Positions 45,598-55,910 of a stretch of DNA of 64,000 bases are shown piece by piece. The notes below the pieces were generated by a model. The model searched no databases. It had not been told where the DNA came from and saw nothing but the letters and a program-made list of their open reading frames with translations. The stretch covers positions 9,097,501-9,161,500 of the forward strand of contig NZ_CP086136.1 of NCBI RefSeq assembly GCF_017565645.3. Reading direction: 5' to 3'. The stretch comes from Bradyrhizobium barranii subsp. barranii (lineage in GTDB: Bacteria > Pseudomonadota > Alphaproteobacteria > Rhizobiales > Xanthobacteraceae). How positions within the stretch are numbered: position 1 is the stretch's first letter; each line of letters starts with the position of its first letter. The translations under genes and the position numbers were made by a program.

Positions 45598-46454
45598 TTC
45601 ACGGCCCCGAAGGTAAGGCCACGTTCGAGATGACGCTGGCCAAGGATAATCAGGACGATCGGCACAATCATGGTCACCACCAAACCCGCAGCCATGACCG
45701 GATAGAACTGAACGCCTGGATTAAGCAGCTTGAGCAGGGCCACGGTGACCGGTGCTTTCGTCGAACTGAGGATCAGGCCGAGAGCGAAATTGTGCCAGGC
45801 AAGCAAGAAAATGAGCAATGAAGCGCCGATTAGGCCGGGCTTTAGAAGCGGAAGAACGATGTGCCAGACTACACGGAACGGCTTTGCACCATCCATGGCC
45901 GCCGCCTCCTCAATGTCCTTTGGGATGTCCTCGATATATGATCGGCTTAGCCAGATGATCATTGGCAGCGTGACGACCTGATAAACCCAGATCATGCCGA
46001 GATAAGTGTCATAAAGGCCAACTGTTTGGAACACGCTGAACAGCGGTAGAACGACAAGGAGTGCCGGCGCGAAGCGGAAGCCCAGAATGAAGAACGCGAT
46101 GTCCTCCTTCCTAGGGATATCACGTCTTGCCAAGACGTAACCTGCGGGTACGCCGGCGATCAGCGATACGAGCACCGCGCCAAGCGATATCACGACGCTA
46201 TTGGCGACCGGCGTCAGGAAATCAACCTTGATGGTGCCGTAGCTTGTCGCCCCGGCCTGGGCGGCATCGAACAAAACGCGGAAGTTTTCAAATGTTGGAG
46301 TGAAGACAAAGCGCGGCGGCAAGGTCATGACCTCGGCCTGCTGCTTCAGCGACATCATCACGATCCAGACCAGGGGAAATGTCAGGATGAGCGTACAGAC
46401 AACAACCAGTCCATTAAGGAACAAGCTTGCGGGCGTTAAGCGTTTGAAGCGCAT
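45594..46454 (-). CDS. Carbohydrate ABC transporter permease (MalG type)
   Basis: The 286-residue membrane protein has about six hydrophobic segments and the EAA loop IEEAAAMDGAKPFRVVWHIV followed by LPLLKPGLIGASLL, the docking site for the ATPase. The N-terminus LTPASLFLNGLVVVCTLILT is typical of MalG-type partners. It overlaps the kinase by 4 bp. Confidence 0.9.
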   Translation of the reverse strand: MRFKRLTPASLFLNGLVVVCTLILTFPLVWIVMMSLKQQAEVMTLPPRFVFTPTFENFRVLFDAAQAGATSYGTIKVDFLTPVANSVVISLGAVLVSLIAGVPAGYVLARRDIPRKEDIAFFILGFRFAPALLVVLPLFSVFQTVGLYDTYLGMIWVYQVVTLPMIIWLSRSYIEDIPKDIEEAAAMDGAKPFRVVWHIVLPLLKPGLIGASLLIFLLAWHNFALGLILSSTKAPVTVALLKLLNPGVQFYPVMAAGLVVTMIVPIVLIILGQRHLERGLTFGAVK

Positions 46455-46466
46455 TGCCAGCCTCCT

Positions 46467-47429
46467 CTAGCTTACGCGCTGCCGAACCAACCGCCACAAT
46501 TTTACCATGGCCAAGGTCCCGAGAAGCACGATCAACCAGTTGACAACCATGAGCGCGGCACCACGCCCGAAGGCGAGGTTTTGAAAGGCTGTGATGTAGG
46601 CGCGAACCGAGAGCACGGAGGTACTGTCACCTGGACCGCCCTGGGTTGTTCCGAAGATGATATCGAACTGATTGAGCGACTCGATCAGCCGAAAGACTGC
46701 GGCGATCAGGATATACGGTGCAATGAGTGGAAGCTCAATATGGAGGAACGTCGCCCAACCCTTAGCGCCATTGATCCGCGCGGCTTCTCTGATCTCCTCG
46801 TTAATGCCCTGCAAACCGGCGAAGATGATGAGCGCAAAAAATGGTGTGTAAGTCCATATGTCGATGAGAACTAGCGAGAACATCGCCGTACCGGCGTCCG
46901 AAATCCAGGCGAAGCGGCCGATCCCGACGAGCGAAAGCAAATAGTTCAGAATCCCGTTTTGTGGATCCATCATTGTGGTCCACATCAGGGCGACGCTCAT
47001 GGGCGGCAATACCAACGGAAGGAGAATGACAGGCCGCATCAATTGTGCAAGAAACACGCGGCTTGCGAACAATTTGGCGAGCGCAAGCCCAGAGAACGCT
47101 TCCGCGAGGACCGCGGAGCAGGCATACACCGTGGTCGCCCGCATGCTGTTCCAGAAATCTTGAGTCTTGATTGCCACTTCATAGTTGGTGACCCCAATGA
47201 AACGAACCAGGGGACGGCCAAACTTGAGATCGGTCAGCGATTGGAAGACGCCATAGAAAAACAGAAAAAGAAATCCGAGCAGTATGATGATCGCGGGAGC
47301 AATCGCAGCAAGGCTCCACCAGTCAAGAGCATGCTGCCCGGCGCTTTGCACCTGCTCTTTTTTGGGCGGTGCCAGTTGGCCTACCGATGATTGTAGCATC
47401 ACGGTTGCGTCGATGCCTCGAAGGTTCAT
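46467..47429 (-). CDS. Carbohydrate ABC transporter permease (MalF/UgpA type)
   Basis: The 320-residue membrane protein has a 25-residue cytosolic N-terminus and about six membrane segments. The EAA loop reads IREAARINGAKGWATFLHIE followed by LPLIAPYILIA. LYDLKFGRPLVRFIG-type periplasmic sequence (SLTDLKFGRPLVRFIGVTNY) is common in this group. It pairs with the MalG-type subunit 12 bp downstream. Confidence 0.9.
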   Translation of the reverse strand: MNLRGIDATVMLQSSVGQLAPPKKEQVQSAGQHALDWWSLAAIAPAIIILLGFLFLFFYGVFQSLTDLKFGRPLVRFIGVTNYEVAIKTQDFWNSMRATTVYACSAVLAEAFSGLALAKLFASRVFLAQLMRPVILLPLVLPPMSVALMWTTMMDPQNGILNYLLSLVGIGRFAWISDAGTAMFSLVLIDIWTYTPFFALIIFAGLQGINEEIREAARINGAKGWATFLHIELPLIAPYILIAAVFRLIESLNQFDIIFGTTQGGPGDSTSVLSVRAYITAFQNLAFGRGAALMVVNWLIVLLGTLAMVKLWRLVRQRVS

Positions 47430-47498
47430 CGCTCACTTCTCGAAAGATACGCGGGGGTAGTGGAGGCGGCAATCCGGTGATGCCGCTCCCCGGTTGCC

Positions 47499-48882
47499 TT
47501 ACATGGAGGAGCGAATCTCGGAGGCGAGGTCGGCCAATGTCGCCTTCACGTCCGCAGCATTAACCATCTTCTGCATGGCAACTGCCCAGGCGTTCATGGC
47601 CTCGGCAAACCCTACGCGCGGCGTAAAGGCGAGCGCAGCCCGGTCCTGAACACTCTTGAAGGTATCCACGAAATTTGTGAATTCCGGTTTAGCCGCATAG
47701 TCGAGCCAAACCTTGTCGCTCCAGGTCGAAGCGCGCGGCGAGTTGACGAGCTTGCCGGCGATGGCACCGTTCAGCTCGACCTGCTTTGACGTCGCCCACT
47801 GAATGAAGAGCCAGGCCGCTCCCTTTTTCTGGGAAGCAGCATTCATGGCCAGGGACCAGATCCAGATGTTCGATTCGAAAGTCTTGCCGTTCGGAGCTCG
47901 CAGTGGCGGAGCGAAAGCAATCTTCGCCCGAAGCGGGCTTGCCGGCAACATCGTTCCAGAACCCGAACATGTTAGAATCGATCGCCATCGCTGTCCGACC
48001 CGAATTGATGCCATCGACCACTTGGTACCAGTTGTCGTTGGCAAAGGATGGGGCAGCACACCTCTTGATCATCTCCACGTAGTCTTTGTGGAAGGCGATC
48101 GACTCGGGAGAATTGAGACCGGTTTCCAACTTGCCGTCCTTGACGACGAAGTCGTGTACACCATAGGACTTGGCGATTGAGATCGCGGCCGTGTGGATGC
48201 TGCTCCAAAAGCGCACTCCTCGCACACCCAGGGGCGTGATCGCGGGATCGGCAGATTTTAGCTTTTCGCATGCCGCCGACATTTCCGGCGGGGTTGTCGG
48301 AACCTTGATACCGTGTTTGTCAAGAATGTCCTTACGGTAGAACAATTGGATGTTTTCGAACCCGTGCGGGATGGCCCACACCTGACCCTGGCCCGGTTCG
48401 ATCTGCCCGCCATTGACTTGCCAAGTCAGCGCGTCACGCAATGCGGGGAAGAAGTCCTTGTAGTCATAGCTTGCCGATGTGAGCTTAGGGTCGTTCAGAT
48501 AGCGGTCGAGCGGCTCAAGCAGTTGACCGGGCGCAAGATCCCAAGCCGGTTGAATTCCTGTGACGACATCCCACGAGGGCGATTTTGTGCTCAGCTGGAT
48601 GGTCAGCTTATTCCAATAGGCATCGTCCGGATAAAGCTCGGGCGTCACCTTGATGCCCGTCAACTTCTCGAACTCAGGAAGCTGTGCTGCAACCGCGTCA
48701 GCATATGGATGGATGTCGTAAGCCCAAACGATCGAAGCGCCCTCGAACTGGCGCCAGTTGATATCCTCCGCTTTGGCCTGGCCGAAAGATGCGGCCGCAC
48801 CGGACAAGAGAGTTGAGCAAATCAGAGCGGCTTTGACGAAATGGTAAGAATGGCCGCGCGGTGCGGCTAGCGTCCTTGGCAT
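47499..48882 (-). pseudogene. Sugar ABC transporter substrate-binding protein, frameshifted
   Basis: The gene starts at ATG 48882 behind GAGGAGGGACC. A signal peptide (HFVKAALICSTLLSGAAASF, cut near AKAED) is followed by a type-1 extracellular sugar-binding protein: IVWAYDIHPYADAVAAQLPE, SPSWDVVTGIQPAWD, IPHGFENIQLFYRKDILDKH and MAIDSNMFGFWNDVAGKPAS. Near 47928 a one-base change breaks the frame. The C-terminal lobe continues in the next frame (IAFAPPLRAPNGKTFESNIW, GAAWLFIQWATSKQVELNG) to 47499. The full length of about 460 residues is normal. As the first gene of the operon, its loss would disable uptake unless this is a sequence error. Confidence 0.87.
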
Positions 48883-49000
48883 TGGTCCCTCCTCTGGGCT
48901 CTTCGGCCCTCAAGTTCACGTGCCTGTCGTCTTCCAGGGCCGCGAGTGTTGGTAACGCTAGCCGTGATTTTCCGCCCTTATGCACCCATTCAGATCGAAG

Positions 49001-49017
49001 TTGGGTATTTTTGGGTA
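49001..49017 (+). promoter_or_regulatory. TTGGGTA direct repeats, site 4
   Basis: TTGGGTATTTTTGGGTA: two perfect TTGGGTA copies starting 10 bp apart, about 120 bp upstream of the sugar-binding-protein start. Same orientation relative to its leftward operon as sites 1 and 2. Confidence 0.7.
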
Positions 49018-49299
49018 AGTCAAGAAAACAGCGTTACAGCAGCCGTTGCAAAAGCCATGGGGAGATGATCAATGCAGGCCCATGTTCAGACCCCGCGCAG
49101 CCAGCCTACAAACGAGGGCCGAGCCGGGCCAACCGCCCGAGCTGATGCATAGTAGCTCGTTCGAATCCCTCTGTTAATCTCACCTTGCGGCACGGACGCC
49201 TCGATCTTGTTCTTGATTGTGCTGCTTTTAAGAGGGACGAGTGCTTGATGCATTGCCGCAACCTTTCTCGATCCGCAAACAATCTGGTCTCTCAACCCG

Positions 49300-49760
49300 C
49301 CATATTGCAGGACGAAGCTCGAGCGCGACCGCGAGCATCAGCAACAAGGCGTTGCGGATTAGGCCCAACGAAAGCCTCAGCCAGGCTGAGGGTGAGGCGG
49401 AGATTGTGGTCGACGGCGGTGAAGGCGATGTTGGCGGCGTCCCCCTCCCGGCCCTTTGAGATGGCAGCGACCGAGATGCCCGTCGCTCTTCATGTGGCCA
49501 TTCACGGCTCGATGACTGAGCGGCGCCTGAGCCGATGCGCAGATAAGATTGCCGCAACTTAAGGCCGCACTCGCGGGCCAGCCGATTGGTTAATCGCCGC
49601 ATATTCCAGCTTGGCATCGGTCGGGAGGTGATTGTCTTGGGCTGAACGGTGGTCTCCACCGTCGCTGCTTGAGATCGCGCGTCCGCAACGCGCCGGTCTC
49701 ATGCGCCCCCTCAAGCTCTCGGCCAGCAAGAGCTCCAGCTTGTCGCCGAGCCGCTTACGT
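49300..49760 (-). pseudogene. IS5-family transposase relic
   Basis: Minus-strand pieces in different frames match the later half of IS5-type transposases: VETTVQPKTIT, then LTNRLARECGLKLRQSYLRI, and HLKGREGDAANIAFTAVDHN followed by LRLTLSLAEA. Frame changes and gaps show decay, and no terminal repeats are visible. The 280 bp between site 4 and this relic hold nothing I recognise. Confidence 0.6.
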
Positions 49761-49829
49761 CAATGGCCAAGCGTGCCCGTTACGCAAGCTGGCGCCCTCG
49801 TCAGTCCGAACGCCTACGTGGGCGTAGGA

Positions 49830-50605
49830 AGAATCGGATCAAGCTCCTCCTGCTCGAGGATCTTGGATCCATCTTTGGCCAAGTATGCCGCCAGTGAAGC
49901 GATGCCGGAGTTTGGTGGGCAACGAGCGGGTGCGGACTTTTTGGTCGGCGCCCGCCCCGAGATGCGGCAGGATCGGTCGTCCGACGGCGCGCTCCATCGT
50001 GTGGAATATCCAGGTGCCGTCCGGATCGATATCCGACCAGTGAAAGATCGGGGTTTGTTCGGACACCATTGCCGAGATCGTGCGCAGGGCCTGTTGGCTG
50101 GCAAGCGAGGGATACCCGCCAACATACAGCGTAGCACCCAGTCGAGCGGCGTCGGCCTCGGCGACGTGCCTGTTGAAGCTTGCCAAGTTTTCGAGCGTCA
50201 AAACATACGCCGGCGGCTCCCGGAAGCGGACATGATCTGCCTCCTTAGGCGCGATCCCGAGATGAGCGGAGTGGCTCCGGAGAGATCGGCCCCAAGAAGA
50301 TCGATCTTACCCGCGATCAGCAGCGGCGGGGCAAAGCGTTCCAGCCCGATCGCCCGCAGTGCCTCGCGGGGCCGCGCGCCCGGAGGAAACTCGAGGACGC
50401 CACTCAGGAGCCGAACCACGACGCCTTCAACGCGTTCCAGCGTCTTGCTGTGCTTCACCGTCCGTCGCGAGAAGGTCTTATAGTCCACGTCGAGATGCTT
50501 GTTGTCCAGGATGGCCTGGGCGAGATCGAAGGCGTGGCGCAACGTATCGACATCGGACGAAGCGACCCGCGGGCTACCGCTCCCGGTCGATCAACGACGG
50601 ATCGA
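49830..50605 (-). pseudogene. jetD: Wadjet JetD (DUF2220/DUF3322 type) relic
   Basis: Two minus-strand frames join through a single missing base near 50265. The first ends LRHAFDLAQAILDNKHLDVD, RTVKHSKTLERVEGVVVRLL, LIAGKIDLLGADLSGATPLI. The second continues APKEADHVRFREPPAYVLTL, ENLASFNRHVAEADAARLGA, TLYVGGYPSLASQQALRTIS and PIFHWSDIDPDGTWIFHTME. This LTIENL.SFNR...YVGGYPS...HW.DIDPDG pattern is the Toprim-like nuclease end of JetD, the DNA-cutting subunit of Wadjet anti-plasmid systems. No JetA, JetB or JetC is found nearby. An orphan, broken defence gene. Confidence 0.75.
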
Positions 50606-50876
50606 CTGGTGCGCGCATCCGCACCTGAAGCGGTGGTTCGATCTGGTCAAGGCAGGCCGGGCGTGATCCGCGCGCAGCGGCGTTCATCGAACCATGATCG
50701 CCGCCCGGCGCGACCCTAACGATCAGCTGGCCGGCGTATGGTAGCCTTTCGGTTGCCATGCGCGACCCTTGAGGCGATCCATGGCCATGATCGAGTCCGC
50801 CGCCCCATCCGCGCCGCAAGTCCAGCGACATGGCTCGATCTTTGACTGTAGGAGGCGCTTCATCCAGAATAAGAGT

Positions 50877-51847
50877 TTAGGACTTTGGTTCTTTGAATGC
50901 CTTCTTCTTCAAGGCGGATAAATAATTTCCTCGAACTCTTGGACGAGATTTACCGGCCAAGCGCATTTCTAGCGTCACAACAAGTTCCTCAAATTTTTTG
51001 CGTGTTGCGCCCGCCAGAGGTCGTTGCCGATAATAGCTGTACAGGCGCTCGGTTATGACAGCTGTCACCCACCGTGGCGTATCTTCCGATTCGTAAAACT
51101 CACTTATCCTGGTTATAGCTAGGGAACGAGTCGATCTCGAGCAACATGAAAGAGCAGAGCAGCGTGCGAATTGCAGATGTCTTCTCGCTGCGTATCTGCT
51201 CATCGATAAAATCAACCAGCTTTTCGCTTCCAAGGCTTTGATAGGCGATCTCGGCAACGATGGTCGGCATGACATGCTTGATCGTACCCTCGATGAACCT
51301 AAATAGCTGGGACAGCTTTTCAGGGGAGAGCGTGCTTCCTTTCTGTTCACTTTGGCGGCGACTTCGCCTCCATTATGTATCGTGAACTAGATCATCGATT
51401 GGCTCTTTGAGGCCGGAAAGAAAGCCTCGAAGAATTGTTTCCCAGCACGTCAAGCAATGTTCCAGATGAGCTGTCTTTACTTCCTTATCGACAAACTCAA
51501 GATTTAGGATGGCTGGCAGGAATTTTCGACGTTGATCTGAAAATTCGTATAGACGAACGATTGCAGTGTCGCCGCTGTCGGTCTCCACAATGCTGTAGCC
51601 GTTGAACCATTCACGGCTTCCATACAGGCAGCCGGCCTGTGAAAGTATCGCATCGCCCATCGTGGTTTTACGTAACTCGGGTCCTGGACGACGAATGTGA
51701 CCGCGAGCGAGTAAGTCAAACGCATGCTTGGAGCCGCCCTTCGACAGCTACTTGGTCAGATTCATTCATTGCAGCCTTTAGGACAATTTCCTCGTCGTGC
51801 TGGTGTTTCGCCGAAAGATGAAGGTCAGAAAGGTGCAAAACTTTCAT
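50877..51847 (-). pseudogene. Calcineurin-like metallophosphoesterase, degraded
   Basis: ATG 51847 opens MKVLHLSDLHLSAKHQHDEE, the classic N-terminal metal motif of this superfamily, but the frame closes after 43 codons. A later piece reads GCLYGSREWFNGYSIVETDS and AIVRLYEFSDQRRKF (51373-51660), the usual end of the phosphoesterase core. A C-terminal extension follows in two frames: LFRFIEGTIKHVMPTIVAEI, QIRSEKTSAIRTLLCSFMLL, then RWVTAVITERLYSYYRQRPL to 50877. The central metal-binding part is deleted. Its closeness to the JetD relic suggests a decayed defence region (inference). Confidence 0.6.
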
Positions 51848-52584
51848 AGCAGTGCGGGTTCCGTCGATCACGAGTGGGTGGAGCGAGCTATGCGCGGAAC
51901 GCCGGAGGAAAGTTACAGCCTTTCGATAGCGTGAGCCATCTCTCTGCGGCCTTACGAGTCGCAGCAGGCACTCCTCAATCCTGGGTCGGCATCGCCCCTG
52001 GTATCGCTGATAGCGTCGGCAGGGTGCGCAGCAGCACCCACACTCCGGGATTTCGTAGCCTCACAAACTACAGCAGCGGCGTTGCCGCTTTTTTGCGTTT
52101 CCGCCCAGGAGTCATGCTGAACAAGAGCGCGAGGCCTCTCTTTCAAGCAGCAAAACGTCGCCATCGCAGGCCAATCCACCGCAGCTTCGTCGCGGGCCAT
52201 CTGGCACCCTGTGCCTGGCAGCGCGGAATCTTCCTACAGGCAACGGTGCGGTTTGTGCTCAGCGTTTGCGATCAGGCTGCGCCAACCCTCTCAAGAGGAG
52301 TCAAAGGAAAGCGATTTGCTCGACGATGAAGCGGTTCGGCCAGTCGGAGGAAAACTCTCAGCCCGCTGCGCATAACATATCGACAAGCCCAGAACACTGC
52401 TGTAGGGAAGTGCACAATATTACGCGCGCTACCTAAGGGCGCGCCCAGTCGTTCATGTTTCAAGTTCGCCCGTACGCCACGGGCTCAATACTGTTCAATG
52501 TGAGCTGGCGCGAATGCCTAGCATCCGAGCCTGTTTCAGTGGCTTGCCAGCGATCTCCAGAAATAGCGTGAGGGAGACGACGCG
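51848..52584. other. Stretch without a recognisable gene
   Basis: About 740 bp between the metallophosphoesterase relic and the patatin gene. Open frames on both strands are short, low in plausible protein character and lack ribosome binding sites. Near the end, AGGGAG lies eight bases before ATG 52585. Confidence 0.5.
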
Positions 52585-54662
52585 ATGACTGTGCGCGAGC
52601 GGCTATTTACTTTGCTGCGCAACCTTCGTGGATCACCGTCCTATCGGTAGCCCTCTCAGTATTGCTCTACCTGCCAGATCAGATTCAGGAGCTCTACCGG
52701 ATAGCCGCCGACGACCTTGGTTGGGTGACGTTCAGGGAGTTCGCTGCTCTGGGCCTGATTGCCATAACAATTTGGGCAAGCGCGTTTCAGCTCACAACTG
52801 CATCCCTGGCGCAAATCCCTAAGCCTTCGGGGCGGCTCGCCTTCTATATAAGACTTGCTCCCGTCCTGCTTGGAGCACTGCCGATCATCGCCGCCGCAGC
52901 AGGCCAACTCGCCTCGCGACCGGCGCGAAAGATTGGGGAGGTCGAGGAAGTCGGCAGCATCTTCCGCATCCAGGACCAGGCGCTCGCGTTTGAGCGGAAC
53001 ATGCTGTTCATCCTCGCGATCGCCATGCTGATCATGCTCGCCTGTTTCGTGGCATTTACTCGGCGAATAGGGTCAAGAGATCGCTCGATTGATATCGCGA
53101 GTCGTGCCAACAACGCTTACTTCGTCCGCTACAGATTTCTCGCGCTCTCGATCGGCGGCATCGTGCTGTTGACAACAGCATTCGTCCTGCTGCCGGATAG
53201 GCTTGCACAATTTCTCGGATCGTTCGGCGTGATCGCTCTCTTTGCGGTCTGCGTCGTTGGTCTCACGGTCCATTTTTCTCTCTTGACCATCAGATTTGCG
53301 TTTCCGTTTATTCCGGTTGTCTTTGGCGGCTTGTTTCTGCTTGCCTCCTTATTGGGAGGTGACGACCACGAACTGCGTACCGTCTCCGAAGCAAACAGCT
53401 CGCCGGAAAAAGCGCGCATGTCCGCAGCGGCCGGATTTCGCGAGTGGCTTTTACAGAAGCCGCGGGTGGAGGAAGCCAAGAGACTCGGCGAATATCCCGT
53501 CTTCATTGTGGCGGCTCAAGGCGGAGGGATCTATGCCGCCAATAATGCGGCGCGGTTTCTCGCGCGGCTGCAGGATCTCTGTCCGGCATTTCGCCAACAT
53601 CTGTTTGCGATCAGCGGTGTCTCTGGGGGCAGCGTCGGTTCGGCAATCTTCGCCGCCGCACTCCGCGCTCAAACTGCGCCCCTTGATTCGAACGCCGTCG
53701 ACGGAAAGACATGCCCCAAAATCGCAGATTTCCTGGCAGGGGTTGGACGGGTGCAGGATATTGATGCTCCCGGACCGGTCGAGCAGCGCGTTGCAAGCGT
53801 CTTGGCAACTGATTTTCTGTCGCCTTTGGTTGCCGGATCTCTGTTTACTGATTTCACCCAAATGTTTTCACCGTTCCCGATCCCGGCCTTCGATCGCGCG
53901 CGCTTTCTCGAATACACTTTGGAGAACGCCGGTGACAGAATTCTCGGCAGCCAAAAGGGCAACGGCGATCAATCCAATCTGCTAAGGGCCGACTATCAAT
54001 CCCATTGGGCGCCGGGCAACAACATGCCGGCCTTGTTGTTCAACACGACCGATGCCGGCAGCGGCAAGCGAGCCGTTATCTCTCCCTTCGATTTCGATCC
54101 ATTGCACCCGAAAGACACGGACCTGTGTGTTCTTGCGGCGGTCGAACGCACGGGGGCTGGGACTGACCAAACGGTTAAGAGCCACTCGCTTCATATTCCG
54201 CTCAGCACGGCCGCTTTCACGAGCGCACGTTTTCCGTGGGTGACGCCGGCGGCGACCGTTTCCGTCAGAAACGACTGCATAACCTCTCATCCGCAGGCGC
54301 GCCTGGTGGACGGCGGATATGTGGAGAACTCTGGGATTGAGACCGCGCTCGACCTAGTTGAGAAGCTCAATGCCATCAAAGGTACCTCCGACGCGCCGAG
54401 ATTCCGCATTTACCTGCTGTCCCTCGTCAGCGGGCAATTCGGTGATCATGGCTCATTCATGTTCGGCGATCTCATGGAGCCGGTACGTGCACTCCTGAGC
54501 ACGCGAACCTCCCGAACCTATATCGCGCTCAATCATGCAACCAGCATCGATCGTCGCCCGGACCCCGAAGTCACTCAAAGCGTGCAGCGCTTTCCAACCT
54601 TCGGCCGGACGGACATAACGGGCTTGTTCTATAGCCTGCCACTCGGATGGACATTGTCCTAG
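52585..54662 (+). pseudogene. Patatin-like phospholipase with N-terminal membrane domain, frameshifted near start
   Basis: AGGGAG and ATG 52585 start MTVRERLFTLLR. One missing base near 52616 then breaks the frame, after which QPSWITVLSVALSVLLYLPD continues to 54662. The N-terminal 260 residues hold about six membrane helices. The patatin domain has the oxyanion segment AAQGGGIYAANN, the nucleophile segment SGVSGGSVGSAIF and the catalytic Asp in VDGGYVENSG, so the catalytic dyad is intact. It should be a membrane-anchored lipid acyl hydrolase. It ends at TAG 54660-54662, but the same frame continues open through 55805, so this stop may itself be a mutation. It begins a rightward cluster with two cytochrome genes. 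Confidence 0.8.
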
Positions 54663-55805
54663 AAGACCGAGGATATCATCTCATTAAGCAGCGGCCGCTT
54701 TTGGGACTGCGTGCCGAAGGATGACCTCGATCAGGCCCGCGAAAGGCAGAGCAATGCCGATTGCCTGCAGGTGAAGTTGTTCCATCTTCTGAATGGATCG
54801 GTCGCCACCGCATTTGAAACGCTTAAAGATGCCAAACTTGCACGGGCTGCCTACGCGGACGAGCTAGCGAAGGAATATCGACCAACGCCAAAGATCAAGC
54901 CGCAGCCATTGCTTGCTTGCTACGAGAGCAATTGGCTGCAAAAGCGCGGTTATGAGGAATATCAGCAGAAGGTTGCCGCCTACGAGCACCAGTTGAGTAA
55001 ATCGAACAAAGACCATTCGCCGGCCCCTCCTCCTATTCCGCCCTATCGCAAGAGCTATATGGCCTACTATCAGGCCGAGCAGGTCAAAGCCTTGTTGCAG
55101 GAATGGGATCGCGTCGAGGAAACGGATCCCCGTATCCTGGCCTACATTCTGGGATCCATCTCTTACGACAGCGCCGATTTTACGCGCAGCAGCGAGAACT
55201 TTTCTTACAGCGCGGTTTCTCAACTCCCGCAGAAATGGCGCGATCGCATCGACGAGAATAACGCAAGGCTTGTGGCCGCCAACCAGTCCCCAGTCGACGT
55301 GAACTCTTTGCTCAATCATCCCAAGGAACTAGCCAATTTCATGCTCGCTTACGAGGGCAATGACTTCGGCAACCAGCCCGGAACGGATGACGGCTGGCTG
55401 TTTCGCCCGCGAGGAATGTATCAGTTGGTCGGCCGCGAGCAGTATCAGGAAGCGCAGGACCAAATGCAGCGGCTGGGCGAGCTGCAAGGACTCGATCTGC
55501 TAACGCTTCCCGACGCGCTATGGGATGCGAAGATCTCGGCCATGGTTACTTTTGCCCACTTCCGATTGCACCGGTATAAGGACGGCCGGTTACCTCCACC
55601 CGACAACCGCCGAACGCTGTTCGAGTTGCTCAAGGATCGCGCGAACGACTGGACAGCCGTGCGCGCGCTGCAAACGGATATGGCGCATCCAGGCGACGCC
55701 GCGTGGGTCTATGCACGTAGTGAGATGTTCCTCGCGTGTATCGAGGAAGCGTTGCATCCGACCAAACTGAAGACCTTGCAAAGCCAATTCTATGGTGAGG
55801 AATGA
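54663..55805 (+). pseudogene. C-terminal continuation of the patatin protein, behind an in-frame amber codon
   Basis: Immediately after TAG 54660-54662 the same frame reads KTEDIISLSSGRFWDCVPKD, then ERQSNADCLQVKLFHLLNGS, and stays open for 380 codons. This looks like a natural extension of the patatin chain rather than a new gene. The best independent start is GTG 54711, without a ribosome binding site. The later part has TDDGWLFRPRGMYQLVGREQ, which loosely recalls the lysozyme-like/GH19 segment around a G.G..QLTGR.NY motif, but the usual catalytic Glu is not clear. Function unknown. If translated alone from GTG 54711 it would be a 364-residue cytosolic protein. Confidence 0.6.
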
Positions 55806-55847
55806 GCGGTTTGGTCCGGTTGCCCACATTGCTGTGGTGAGGCGCGT

Positions 55848-55865
55848 AGCGGCGAGATCGCCGCT
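55848..55865 (+). other. Small hairpin before the cytochrome gene
   Basis: AGCGGCG-AGAT-CGCCGCT is a perfect 7-bp stem with a 4-nt loop in the 105-bp gap before ATG 55911. No T-run follows. It may be a transcript-processing structure. The next gene has GGGGGG six bases before its ATG. Confidence 0.3.
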
Positions 55866-55910
55866 CTCGAGGGCTGTGTTTCAAGTATTGGTCTTACAGG
55901 GGGGTTTTCT

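Noticed and set aside
49000..49020. Sigma-54 (-24/-12) promoter near the TTGGGTA sites
   Set aside because: No TGGCAC-N5-TTGC-like pair was found at any of the four sites on either strand.
54660..54662. In-frame TAG as a programmed readthrough or pyrrolysine codon
   Set aside because: No pyl genes or readthrough context are visible, and neighbouring genes carry random frameshifts, so a nonsense mutation is simpler.
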